64,000 nucleotides of DNA from Caloramator quimbayensis (GTDB taxonomy: Bacteria; Bacillota; Clostridia; Clostridiales; Caloramatoraceae): assembly GCF_900167605.1 (NCBI RefSeq), contig NZ_FUYH01000002.1, forward strand, positions 129,189 to 193,188, in the 5' to 3' direction. Under the pieces are notes generated by a model. The model worked only from the letters and a program-made list of their open reading frames with translations, ran no database searches and was not told where the DNA came from. A program made the position numbers and the translations under genes. This document shows, one piece after another, positions 9,501-16,221 of this stretch. Position 1 is the stretch's first letter, and each line of letters begins with the position of its first letter.

Positions 9501-9721
9501 AAATGCTCTCAAAGGGAGAGATAGATTTAGTAATAAATACTCCCGATACGGGGCATATTAAAAACAGCAGGGGATATAGGCTAAGAAAAAGATGCGTTGA
9601 GCTTAAAATTCCTCTGTTTACCTGCATAGATACCCTTAAAATCTATCTTAGAGCAGTTGACGTTAAAAGAAATGACCTGCCATTGTTTTACAACTCCCTC
9701 TCGTATTATTTAGATATATAA
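6536..9721 (+). CDS. carB: Carbamoyl-phosphate synthase large subunit
   Basis: The 1061-residue synthase has the expected internal duplication. Each half opens with a dinucleotide-like motif (IIGSGPIIIGQAAEFDYSG and VIGSGPIRIGQGVEFDY) and has its own ATP-grasp domain with EVNPR near the metal site. The first half phosphorylates bicarbonate and the second phosphorylates carbamate. The last 130 residues form the MGS-like allosteric domain (FKILASKGTAKTL, VINTPDTG). Length is typical. The start overlaps carA by 8 bp, so translation is probably coupled. Two stem-loops follow the stop. Confidence 0.97.
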   Translation: MNKKYKKLMIIGSGPIIIGQAAEFDYSGTQACKALKEEGIEIVLVNSNPATIMTDSNIADKVYIEPLNLESLEKIIEKERPEGILAGFGGQTALNLSIELKKSGVLDKFNIELLGVKEEAIKKAEDREEFKKLMIEINEPIPESGIANSIEECINLSKELGFPLIVRPAYTLGGTGGGFAKDIDELAAVCEKGLKLSPIGQVLIEQSVAGWKEIEYEVIRDGKDNCIIVCNMENIDPVGVHTGDSIVVAPSQTLNEKQYQMLRNASIKIVRSLNIEGGCNVQFALDPNSDRYIVIEVNPRVSRSSALASKAAGYPIAKIAAKIAIGYSLDELTNYVTKCSSACFEPAIDYVVLKIPKWPFDKFSLAKRSLGTQMKATGEVMAIDRTFESALLKAISCLEGNLTGLKIPSIEKLNIDEVIDKIKLCDDERIFAVSRALRLGVKIDTLYEITKIDRWFLNAIKNIVDLEFELINKKLDKDTIKRAELTGFTDDEICILTGASKEELDSIRKENKIYPVYKMVDTCSSEFEAKTPYYYSCYESEDESIISDKEKVVVIGSGPIRIGQGVEFDYCCVHGVWAAKDLGFEAIIINNNPETVSTDFDTADKLYFESLYIDDVLNVVRKENPIGVFVQLGGQTAINLSKKLKDRGVNILGTSVESIDIAEDRDKFRGFLENLNIPTPKGCAVLKKSQVIKAAKDIGYPVVVRPSYVIGGKAMRIIYDEESLIDYMKQAENIFEEYQVIVDKYIRGTEIEVDAVCDGEDVLIPGIMEHIERTGVHSGDSITVYPSVTLPDEVINKLADYTKKIALGLNTVGLINIQYVYDGKDVYVIEVNPRASRTVPILSKVTGVPMVKLSVETAFGKKLRDNKYGTGLLKNKNYFVVKVPVFSNEKIADGDIFLGPEMKSTGEVLGVGESLDAAAYKGFAAAGIPVLKEGTIYVSLKDYDKEEGAEIIKEYCNRGFKILASKGTAKTLKENDVKCSEVSFEEVYEMLSKGEIDLVINTPDTGHIKNSRGYRLRKRCVELKIPLFTCIDTLKIYLRAVDVKRNDLPLFYNSLSYYLDI

Positions 9722-9750
9722 AGGACGGATACCCGTCCTTTATATTTTTT
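9717..9750 (+). terminator. carAB terminator
   Basis: AAAGGACGG and CCGTCCTTT pair around ATAC, extended by TAT/ATA, followed by TATTTTTTT. It begins at the carB stop codon. The stem core resembles that of the tpl T-box terminator at 11426-11451. Confidence 0.85.
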
Positions 9751-9767
9751 TGAAAGAGTGCTTTCTT

Positions 9768-9800
9768 CATTCTCCGGTGCCAACCACCGGAGAATGTTTT
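9768..9800 (+). terminator. Second stem-loop after carAB
   Basis: A perfect 12-bp stem, CATTCTCCGGTG and CACCGGAGAATG around CCAAC, is followed by TTTTATAT. It probably backs up the first terminator. On the minus strand no T-run follows, so it does not look like the tpl terminator. Confidence 0.65.
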
Positions 9801-9869
9801 ATATAGACCTATTGGAAATATTATAGCAGTAGATAGGCGGCAAACTCAATTTACTAACTGGAGGCACTT

Positions 9870-11318
9870 TTACAGGCTGTCCCAAAAATCTTTTCTAAAC
9901 TTTTCAGTAAGCCTTTCCTGCCAAGGGGAGACAGGCTTTAGCTTCCCAAAGAAGAATCTAAGAATTTTAGGCTCATCTACAAAGGTTAAACCCTCTACAA
10001 GTTCACGGTTTTCAAATAACCACTGAATTCTGTCTATAGCATATTTAACCTGTGAAAGTGTAAAAACTCTTCTTGGAAGTGCAAGCCTTAAAAGCTCCAT
10101 GTTGGATAAAACTTCGCTTCCATCGGGATTTCTCTGCTCTGAAAGTGTTCCTCTTTCCATTCCCCTGACGCCACTAACAATGTAAAGTGCAGCAGCAAGA
10201 GCGCCGGCAGGGTATTGAGTTTGAGGTATGTGGCTTAAAAACCGCATTGCATCTATATGGCAGCCAAGCCCTCCGGCAGGAGTGACAACGGGGATTCCTT
10301 TTTTGCTGAGCTCATTTACCATATATTCAATAAATATAGGCCCTTGATTTATCATATCTTCATCCATAGTCTCATCAAGTCCTACGGTTAAGGCCTCCAT
10401 TTCTCTGACTGACATTCCTCCATAGGTTAAAAATCCTTCATAAAGAGGGAGAATCTCCTTCATCCTTTCAAAGAGTGCTGAATTGTTTGTGCATATTCCT
10501 CCTCCTCTGACGCATCCGAGCTTTCTTGCAGAAAAATAAATAACATCGCAAAGGGAGGCAATCTTTAGGGTTATCTCTCTTATGCTTAAATTCTTAAATT
10601 CCTCTTCGCGGCTTTTTATAAAATAGAGATTATCGGATAAAAGGCTTGCATCGAGTATTAGAATTATGTTGTTATCTTTACATATTCTGCTGACTTCAAT
10701 AAGATTTTTAAGGGAGAAGGGCTGGCCTCCTATAAGGTTAGTTCCAGCTTCAAGCCTTACAAAGGCTATTTTTTCTGTGCCGTGTTTAGCGATAAGGGAT
10801 TTTAATTTATCAGTATCTATATTCCCTTTAAAGGGATTGGTGCTGTTTATTTTTAAAGCTTCATCGGTAAAAATCTCCTCAACAGTACCTCCATTTACGG
10901 TTATATGGGATTTTGTGGTAGTAAAGTGGTAGTTCATAGGGACGATTTGACCTTCCTTAACAAGAACCTTTGATATAATGTTTTCACAGGCTCTTCCCTG
11001 ATGGGCAGGAAGAAAAAACTCCATGTTGAATATCTCTTTTATCTTATTTTCAAGCCTTGTAAAGGTTTCACTCCCTGCATAGCTGTCATCGGCAATAAGC
11101 ATGGCAGCCTGTTGCCTGTCGCTCATGGCGTTAACGCCGCTGTCTGTCAGCATATCCAAAAATATATCTTTATTTTTTAAAAGAAAAGTATTGTTTCCAG
11201 CTTCGTTTATAGCTTCAAGCCTTCTTTCAATAGGTTTTAAAGAGAGCTTTTGAACTATTCTAACCTTATGCATTTCAAGGGGTATTTCTTCATTACTAAA
11301 AAATTTAATATTTGACAT
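9870..11318 (-). CDS. Tyrosine phenol-lyase-like PLP enzyme (beta-eliminating lyase)
   Basis: This 482-residue fold-type I PLP enzyme belongs to the tyrosine phenol-lyase/tryptophanase family, which splits tyrosine or tryptophan to phenol or indole, pyruvate and ammonia. Lys266 in FSARKLG is the expected PLP lysine, Asp223 in ILDAS should bind the pyridine nitrogen and Tyr80 in SYAGSE is the conserved catalytic tyrosine. Three recalled specificity positions follow tyrosine phenol-lyase, not tryptophanase: Thr133 in FTTT (Thr124 there, Asp in TnaA), Arg389 in MERG (Arg381 there, Ile in TnaA) and Phe455 in LRFF (Phe448 there, His463 in TnaA). The KKD after the PLP lysine is replaced by RKL, and there is an extra C-terminal tail of about 20 residues. 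GGATGGAGG precedes the ATG. It is controlled by a T-box and a tyrosine-rich leader ORF. Confidence 0.8.
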   Translation of the reverse strand: MSNIKFFSNEEIPLEMHKVRIVQKLSLKPIERRLEAINEAGNNTFLLKNKDIFLDMLTDSGVNAMSDRQQAAMLIADDSYAGSETFTRLENKIKEIFNMEFFLPAHQGRACENIISKVLVKEGQIVPMNYHFTTTKSHITVNGGTVEEIFTDEALKINSTNPFKGNIDTDKLKSLIAKHGTEKIAFVRLEAGTNLIGGQPFSLKNLIEVSRICKDNNIILILDASLLSDNLYFIKSREEEFKNLSIREITLKIASLCDVIYFSARKLGCVRGGGICTNNSALFERMKEILPLYEGFLTYGGMSVREMEALTVGLDETMDEDMINQGPIFIEYMVNELSKKGIPVVTPAGGLGCHIDAMRFLSHIPQTQYPAGALAAALYIVSGVRGMERGTLSEQRNPDGSEVLSNMELLRLALPRRVFTLSQVKYAIDRIQWLFENRELVEGLTFVDEPKILRFFFGKLKPVSPWQERLTEKFRKDFWDSL

Positions 11319-11332
11319 AATATTCCTCCATC

Positions 11333-11395
11333 CTAATAGAAATGATTTTTAATTTTAAATATAAGCTTTTTCTTTGAATAATAATAAGGATCCAT
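11333..11395 (-). CDS. Tyrosine-rich 20-residue leader peptide
   Basis: A 20-codon ORF lies between the T-box terminator and the lyase gene. Its AAAGGAG ribosome-binding site (11404-11410) sits 8 bases before the ATG, stronger spacing than many genes here. It encodes MDPYYYSKKK then LIFKIKNHFY: four tyrosines, three consecutive near the start and one as the last residue before TAG. The stop lies 14 bases before the lyase ATG, next to its Shine-Dalgarno sequence. It resembles TnaC-type leaders in position but not in sequence. A role in tyrosine sensing by ribosome pausing is inferred, not shown. Confidence 0.6.
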   Translation of the reverse strand: MDPYYYSKKKLIFKIKNHFY

Positions 11396-11418
11396 AAAAC
11401 CAACTCCTTTCAAGGTAT

Positions 11419-11451
11419 AAAAAAACCGTCCTTTGAATGCTCAAAGGACGG
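11419..11451 (-). terminator. T-box regulated terminator
   Basis: A perfect 11-bp stem, CCGTCCTTTGA and TCAAAGGACGG with a 4-base loop, is followed on the minus strand by seven T residues. The T-box core just upstream would pair with the 5' arm region to form the antiterminator when uncharged tRNA binds. Confidence 0.9.
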
Positions 11452-11712
11452 ATATTCTCCGTGTTACCACCTTTATTTATTGATACCTCACGATATCAAC
11501 CTTATCAAGTACGCTACAGATGCAGTTATACTCTAGCACTGTAACGGGTGCAGGCAGCCGGCTCAGCCTACTCGGACTTTTAAAAGTATTAAATCCTTTT
11601 GATGAGCAGCTTTAAGGATGTATTCAAAACTGTATTCCTGTTACCTTCCACCAGCCGGCAACTCTCTTTAAGGATTGAACAGTTTCTACTTCTTCCTTGT
11701 CATCGCTTTTAT
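11419..11712 (-). promoter_or_regulatory. T-box riboswitch, inferred tyrosine specifier (UAC)
   Basis: The minus strand carries the T-box core GGTGGTAACACGG (11471-11459) before a strong terminator. Stem I can be drawn: AAGGA (11698-11694) pairs with TCCTT (11618-11614) and AAACTGT (11685-11679) with ACAGTTT (11633-11627). The specifier loop between them has AGTAG on its 5' side, as in loop-E-type T-boxes, and TGAATACA on its 3' side. In the usual layout the codon before the conserved purine is TAC (11622-11620), tyrosine. This fits the downstream lyase. The codon assignment is by pattern, not by alignment. Confidence 0.85.
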
Positions 11713-11719
11713 TGGAACT

Positions 11720-11748
11720 ATTTTAATTCAGAATATTAACAATGTCAA
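11720..11748 (-). promoter_or_regulatory. Sigma-A promoter of the T-box/lyase unit
   Basis: On the minus strand TTGACA (11748-11743), a 17-bp spacer and TAAAAT (11725-11720) precede the T-box leader. The -35 is a perfect consensus. Confidence 0.8.
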
Positions 11749-11816
11749 TACTTTTTTTACATTAACCGTACCTATGGTTGTGCAAGTTTTTATAAGCTGC
11801 TGACCAATCAACTTTT

Positions 11817-11832
11817 TATGACAATTGTCATA
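11817..11832. promoter_or_regulatory. 16-bp perfect palindrome upstream of the broken ABC gene
   Basis: TATGACAATTGTCATA is its own reverse complement and lies 80 bp before the ABC ATPase start. It looks like a repressor site (MarR- or MntR-like half sites), possibly the remaining operator of a lost transporter operon. The binding protein is unknown. Confidence 0.4.
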
Positions 11833-11911
11833 TTAATTTGTTCTTAAAATCACTATTTACAACCCTTTAAAGTTTATATTATATAATTAAGAAAATTATG
11901 GGAGGATTAGT

Positions 11912-12456
11912 ATGGTTGTTGAAATTAAAAACCTTATAAAAAGATATGGGAATGTACTTGCTGTTGATAATGTTAGTATGAGCATTAAAGAAGGGGAGAT
12001 ATTCGGGCTTTTAGGACCTAACGGCGCAGGAAAAACAACGATTATAAATACAATAGCTGGGCTTTGCAGAATTGATAAAGGGGAGATAAAGGTATTTGGT
12101 AAAAGCATTAAAGATGACGAGATTGAAATTAAAAAGAATATGGTATAGTGCCGCAGGATATAGCTCTGTTTGAGGATTTAACTGCCTATGAAAATGTAAA
12201 ATATTTTGCAAGGCTCTATGGTTTATCTGGGACGCTTTTAAAAGAAAGAGTTGAAGAGGCACTTAACTTCGTAGGCCTTTGGGATAAGAGAAAGGAATAT
12301 CCTGTAAAATTTTCTGGAGGTATGAAAAGAAGGCTGAATATTGCCTGTGCAATAACCCACAGACCAAAGCTTATTATAATGGATGAGCCTACGGTTGGAA
12401 TCGATCCTCAGTCGAGAAACCACATATTAGATTCAATAAAAGTTCTTATCAAAAAA
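11912..12456 (+). pseudogene. ABC transporter ATPase, frameshifted and 3'-truncated
   Basis: This is the start of an ABC-2-type exporter ATPase. Walker A is GPNGAGKTT near residue 35. The frame breaks at 12146, where GTATAGTGCCG is read in place of an expected GTATATGTGCCG, so one T is missing before the Q-loop VPQDIALF. The second frame holds the signature FSGGMKRR and Walker B LIIMDEPTVGIDP. Coding ends abruptly after about 24 more residues at the edge of a dispersed repeat; the H-loop, the rest of the domain and any permease gene are gone. GGAGG precedes the ATG. It is clearly non-functional. Confidence 0.9.
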
Positions 12457-12538
12457 AGTGCCACCCAGTTGACAAGTGACAAACTTTTTCATTCCGTCGT
12501 TGTGGCTATTTTTTAGTCATGCACTGTTACTTATTTTA
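12451..12538 (+). repeat. Dispersed repeat R1, copy C (composite, at a gene breakpoint)
   Basis: The first half (AAAAAAAGTGCCACCCAGTT then GACAAGTGACAAACTTTTTC) matches copy A at 1594. The second half (GTCGTTGTGGCTATTTTTTA, then GTCATGCACTGTTACTTATT) matches copy D at 38143 and, inverted and diverged, 13316. This copy looks complete and sits exactly where the ABC ATPase coding sequence is cut off. Confidence 0.8.
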
Positions 12539-12652
12539 CATATATCACAAGAATAGATTAAGATGACTGCAATTAGATAAAATAAGTACAATTTTAGCTT
12601 TAACAAAAAGGGGAAGGGTGCTACTTATGGTATTGGCGCTCCTAAATTTTAA

Positions 12653-12681
12653 TAAAAAAGAAGGTGAGAATATCTCACCTT
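12653..12681 (-). terminator. Terminator of the 123-residue gene
   Basis: AAGGTGAGA and TCTCACCTT pair around ATA, and the minus strand continues into CTTTTTTATT. It lies just past the stop codon at 12692. Between 12539 and 12652 only repeat-like DNA is seen. Confidence 0.8.
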
Positions 12682-12691
12682 GAATAGGGGG

Positions 12692-13063
12692 TTATGCGGT
12701 TTTTAATAGGGGTGTGTTAATATTGGATATAATTGGGGTTGCATATTTTTTGCATATATCAATTATTTTATCTATGTTATTGATATTGCCTAAGCTAATT
12801 ACAGCGTTGTAATCGAAGGGATTTAGCACTTTATCTACGCTGTAGTTTAATACTGTATTAACTGTACTTTCTATATTATCAATTTTGTCCTTTATGTCAT
12901 TTATAATTGTGCATCCTCTTGATGTATTTATATACAAATCTATTTCAGAATCTCTTATGCCTTTTATAGTACAAAGTGCAGAAAGGACATCGCTTTCGTT
13001 AACTATAATTGCTACCTTTCCTTTTACTTTTTCAACTTCTGAGGCTAATTTATATGCTGTCAT
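12692..13063 (-). CDS. Unrecognised small soluble protein
   Basis: The protein has 123 residues with no membrane segment, signal peptide or cysteine-metal motif. It alternates short beta-like stretches (VAIIVNESDV, YNAVISLG, TPIISNINT) with helices, so it may be a small Rossmann-like domain, with isoleucine- and aspartate-rich composition. I do not recognise a family. The gene is real by its signals: GGAGGTG a few bases before the ATG, normal codon use and its own terminator. It stands alone between a broken ABC gene and a repeat cluster. Confidence 0.6.
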   Translation of the reverse strand: MTAYKLASEVEKVKGKVAIIVNESDVLSALCTIKGIRDSEIDLYINTSRGCTIINDIKDKIDNIESTVNTVLNYSVDKVLNPFDYNAVISLGNINNIDKIIDICKKYATPIISNINTPLLKTA

Positions 13064-13315
13064 AATAACACCTCCAAATAAATATTTATATAAAATTGGT
13101 TTGCCTTTTCATATATAGATTTGCTTTTCTTTGAAATAATTATACATTAAATTAAATAAATATGCAACATGTTTTTGAAAAAATATAGATTAATTTATTA
13201 TCTTTTGAAGTCAAAAAATCATCTATTAAAAATTACTTATATAGTAAATCTGATGAGCAGCCATAAAGAATGTGTTGGTATATTTTGGACAGGCATATTT
13301 TAAGTTAAACTTTAT

Positions 13316-13374
13316 GAAATAAGTAACAGGTCATGACTAAAAGATAGCCTCAGAAACGGAATAAAAAAGTTTTA
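13316..13374 (-). repeat. Diverged inverted copy of the R1 second half
   Basis: AAATAAGTAACAGGTCATGA, then CTAAAAGATAGCC and CGGAATAAAAAAGTTT, reads as the diverged reverse complement of the second half of copies C and D. Between 13119 and 13315 nothing else is recognised. Confidence 0.6.
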
Positions 13375-13398
13375 AGCTTATCAAATGTTGCAAGGGGT

Positions 13399-13557
13399 GC
13401 AAGGGGGACGGTTACTTATTATATTAAATTACAATAATATTTTATGCCTGTCTCCTAATTTTGTAGATATTGTGTATAAAATAAGTAACCGTCCCTCGGC
13501 TTGTATTGATTATCACAAAAAGTATCTATAATAAGTAACCGTCCCTCGGCTTGTACT
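13399..13557. repeat. Three R2 repeats, one inverted and two direct
   Basis: An inverted copy (AAGGGGGACGGTTACTTATT, 13400-13419) is followed by two direct copies with ATAAGTAACCGTCCCTCGGC at 13481-13500 and 13531-13550. The two direct copies continue into CTTGTA and form a 50-bp-spaced pair. No gene lies between 13064 and 13690. Confidence 0.75.
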
Positions 13558-13690
13558 TTCTTCCTATTTTGTAAAGGGACATTTTCATACTAACCGTACC
13601 CTAACTTGCCTATAAAAACATGCACCCAGTGTAAGCAGTTAAAACATCAAACCGCCTGCATTAGGTGCATATCAATAAAAATCTTAACAT

Positions 13691-13828
13691 CTACTTTGTA
13701 TTGTACTTGCTGCAATGGGAGCTGCAGCTTGAACAATCGCATTTGCCGGATGCCTTTTTCTTGATGCTTTTGTATAGAAAATACAAAGCTGCTGCAGCAA
13801 TAAGCGATGTTATAATAATTTCAACCAT
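13691..13828 (-). CDS. FeoB-associated Cys-rich membrane protein
   Basis: This 45-residue protein starts MVEIIITSLIAAAALYFLY, a single membrane segment, followed by a Lys-rich stretch and a tail with the cysteine series CDCSSCSSHC. That layout fits the FeoB-associated Cys-rich family, small partners of ferrous iron transporters. The ATG at 13828 has GGATGGAG upstream. It lies 240 bp downstream of feoB on the same strand, so it is probably the last gene of the feo operon. The clustered cysteines could bind or hand over iron; that is inferred. An overlapping plus-strand 62-codon frame is a shadow. Confidence 0.8.
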   Translation of the reverse strand: MVEIIITSLIAAAALYFLYKSIKKKASGKCDCSSCSSHCSKYNTK

Positions 13829-14068
13829 ATATATCTCCATCCTTTCGCCCTAAGGCATAAAGTAATATTAAAATTTATGTTTCTACTTTTTAAAAGCAGT
13901 TGCTTATAAAATCAATATAAATTCATATTAGGCTGAACCTATAAAAATATAAAAAATTATACTTTTATGCGCTTTTTTTGTATAGGTTGAGTTTAGAAAC
14001 GTTTAAATTACATATATTAAACTTGAAAAATACTGAGCAAAATATTAGATGAAAAGCCTGAATTTAAT

Positions 14069-15832
14069 TTAAAAAACTAATTTTCCTGCATTATATACTA
14101 TAAACGAAACTATCCATGCTAAGATTAGCTGATAGGATATAGAAAAAGCAGTCATCTTTAATCCATACTCCTTTTTCATAGTGGCAATTACCGAAACGCA
14201 GGGGGTGTATAAAAGTACAAACACTAAAAAGCTGTAGGCTGAAAGAGGGGTAAAAGCTGTTTTAAGCGCTTGAGACAAATCTCCTCCATAAATTACACCC
14301 ATTGTGCCAACAACTACTTCCTTAGCCATAAGCCCTGTTAAAAGGGATACCGAGTTTTGCCACTTTCCAAAGCCAAGGGGTATAAATATTGGATTTATAA
14401 ACCTTCCAATATTAGATAAAAAGCTTGAATTGATATCAGTCATTCCGTTGAAATTGAAATTAGATAAAAACCATACTATTACTGAAATTGAAAATATGAT
14501 TGTCCCAGCTTTCTTTAAAAATCCCTTTCCCTTATCCCATGTATGAATAAAAAGGCTTCTCATCTCAGGCATTTTATATTCAGGAAGCTCGATTACAAAG
14601 GGTTCTTCATCCTTTTTAAAGAGCGTGTTTTTAAAAATAAGGCCGACTAAAAAGGCAAGAAGTATTCCGAGAATATAAAGTGAAAATACAACTAAAGTTT
14701 GATTTTTGGGGAAAAATATTGAAGCAAAGAGAGCATAAACCGGAAGCCTTGCATTGCAGGACATAAGGGGAACTAAAAGGGCAGTAAGCCTTCTATCCTT
14801 CTCGCTCTCTAATGTTCTTGCAGACATAATACCAGGCACGCTGCATCCAAACCCGACTATCATTGGTATAAAGGCCTTTCCCGAGAGTCCCATCTTTCTC
14901 ATAAGTTTATCCATTATAAATGCGGCCCTTGCCATGTATCCGCTGTCCTCTAAAAAGCTTATTCCAAGGAATAAAGATAGTATAACCGGAAGGAAAACAA
15001 CAACCGAGCCAACCCCTCCAATAACACCATCGATTATTAAAGACTTAAACCAAGGACTGCTGCTGCTTAATAAATTTTCAACAATAGGTACTAAATAATC
15101 ATTTAAAGATGAATCTAAAAAATCGGACATGGGCTGCCCCACATAGCTGAAGGTAAATTTAAAAATAAAATAAAGGCAAGTTAAAAATATGGGGTAGGCC
15201 CAAAATTTATTAAGAACAATTTTATCTATTTTTTCTGTAGGAGTTACTATATTTTTTTTGCTGTAGGTTATGCATTTTTTAAGAATGCTCTCTATATATT
15301 CATAAGTATCCTGCTCTGAGTTAAAATGATAATCATTATCATCTAAATGTTTTAAAAAATTACTGCTCATTAGCAGCATCTTTACTTTATCTATTCCTTT
15401 ACCCTTTGAGGCAGATATGGGTATTACCGTAACATTCAGCTCCTTTGAAAGCTTATTAAAATCAATATTTATTCCTTTAAATTCTGCAACGTCTATCATG
15501 TTTAAAATGAGAACGATAGGCTTTTTAAACTGCTTCAGCTGCATAGTAAGATAAAGATTTCTGCTTAAATTTGAAGCGTCAACTATGTTTATTATTACAT
15601 CTACATTCTCATTTAAAAGAAAATTCTTAGATATTTTCTCTTCGTTAGAGTAAGTATCAAGGGCGTAAATTCCAGGGAGGTCAACTATTTTTATTGATTT
15701 ATCAATATAGCCCTCCTTTTTTTCAACTGTAACCCCAGGCCAATTTCCAACGTATTGATTTGAACCTGTAAGGGCATTAAAAAGGGTTGTCTTTCCAACG
15801 TTAGGATTACCAAGCAGTGCAGCAATAGTCAT
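14069..15832 (-). CDS. feoB: Ferrous iron transporter FeoB (short form)
   Basis: FeoB, 587 residues, takes up Fe(II) across the cytoplasmic membrane. The G domain has G1 GNPNVGKTT (residues 8-16), G3 DLPGIY and G4 NMID. The membrane part begins near residue 215 and holds the two gate motifs, including the cysteine-bearing VGFGCSVPGIM and LYTPCVSVIATM. It is about 180 residues shorter than the E. coli protein, a form seen in Clostridia. It follows feoA by 1 bp. A consensus Fur box lies inside its coding region at 15327-15341. Confidence 0.95.
   Translation of the reverse strand: MTIAALLGNPNVGKTTLFNALTGSNQYVGNWPGVTVEKKEGYIDKSIKIVDLPGIYALDTYSNEEKISKNFLLNENVDVIINIVDASNLSRNLYLTMQLKQFKKPIVLILNMIDVAEFKGINIDFNKLSKELNVTVIPISASKGKGIDKVKMLLMSSNFLKHLDDNDYHFNSEQDTYEYIESILKKCITYSKKNIVTPTEKIDKIVLNKFWAYPIFLTCLYFIFKFTFSYVGQPMSDFLDSSLNDYLVPIVENLLSSSSPWFKSLIIDGVIGGVGSVVVFLPVILSLFLGISFLEDSGYMARAAFIMDKLMRKMGLSGKAFIPMIVGFGCSVPGIMSARTLESEKDRRLTALLVPLMSCNARLPVYALFASIFFPKNQTLVVFSLYILGILLAFLVGLIFKNTLFKKDEEPFVIELPEYKMPEMRSLFIHTWDKGKGFLKKAGTIIFSISVIVWFLSNFNFNGMTDINSSFLSNIGRFINPIFIPLGFGKWQNSVSLLTGLMAKEVVVGTMGVIYGGDLSQALKTAFTPLSAYSFLVFVLLYTPCVSVIATMKKEYGLKMTAFSISYQLILAWIVSFIVYNAGKLVF
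15327..15341. promoter_or_regulatory. Perfect 7-1-7 Fur box inside feoB
   Basis: TGATAATCATTATCA is the classic Fur core (TGATAAT-N-ATTATCA), fully palindromic, within the linker after the G domain. It lies about 740 bp downstream of the promoter-proximal box. Its role, if any, is unclear. Confidence 0.6.
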
Positions 15833-15833
15833 T

Positions 15834-16067
15834 TTATGCCTCCTTTACAAATATATATTTTGCATCTTTTTTTCGAATTGCAAGGTCAAAACCTCTAAAA
15901 CTGATTATTATAGGATCGCCAAGGGGAGCGTAATTTTTAATATAAACCTCTGTCCCATAGGTTGCTCCAAGGGATAAAAGTCTTTTAGCCAAAAGCTCGT
16001 TGCCCTGTATATCGCAGATATAACCTTTCTTTCCAACAGTTAAATCACAAATGCACATATCTATCAC
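15834..16067 (-). CDS. feoA: Ferrous iron transport protein FeoA
   Basis: This 77-residue SH3-like cytoplasmic partner of FeoB has the family pattern RLLSLGATYGTEV, then GDPIIISFRGFDLAIRKKDA. It is the first gene of the feo operon, 1 bp before feoB, with GAGGTGATAG upstream. A Fur-type palindrome sits 8 bp before the start, so iron repression through Fur is expected. Confidence 0.93.
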   Translation of the reverse strand: MIDMCICDLTVGKKGYICDIQGNELLAKRLLSLGATYGTEVYIKNYAPLGDPIIISFRGFDLAIRKKDAKYIFVKEA

Positions 16068-16074
16068 CTCGTAA

Positions 16075-16089
16075 TGAAAATCATTTTCA
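16075..16089. promoter_or_regulatory. Fur box upstream of feoA
   Basis: TGAAAATCATTTTCA is a perfect 7-1-7 palindrome that matches the Fur consensus well. It overlaps the expected transcription start and ribosome-binding region of feoAB. Confidence 0.75.
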
Positions 16090-16167
16090 ATTAAATAATA
16101 ACATCTTTATAAACATATTTCAAGAAGCTTTGTATAAATTTTTTTAAAAATAATAATCAAAAATGAT

Positions 16168-16195
16168 TTGCAAAGAATAATTTGTGTGTTATGAT
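16168..16195 (+). promoter_or_regulatory. Promoter of the thi operon
   Basis: TTGCAA (16168-16173), a 16-bp spacer and TATGAT (16190-16195) precede the TPP riboswitch. The -10 overlaps ATGATTATCAT (16191-16201), a small palindrome with one Fur half site (ATTATCA). Confidence 0.55.
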
Positions 16196-16221
16196 TATCA
16201 TGTAAATTTTAATAGAACAAA

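Noticed and set aside
9870-11318. Tryptophanase assignment
   Set aside because: Three positions that separate tryptophanase from tyrosine phenol-lyase (Asp, Ile and His in TnaA) are Thr, Arg and Phe here, and the T-box specifier reads as tyrosine.
13665-13853. Plus-strand 62-codon open frame
   Set aside because: It overlaps the minus-strand Cys-rich FeoB partner, has no ribosome-binding site and no recognisable content.
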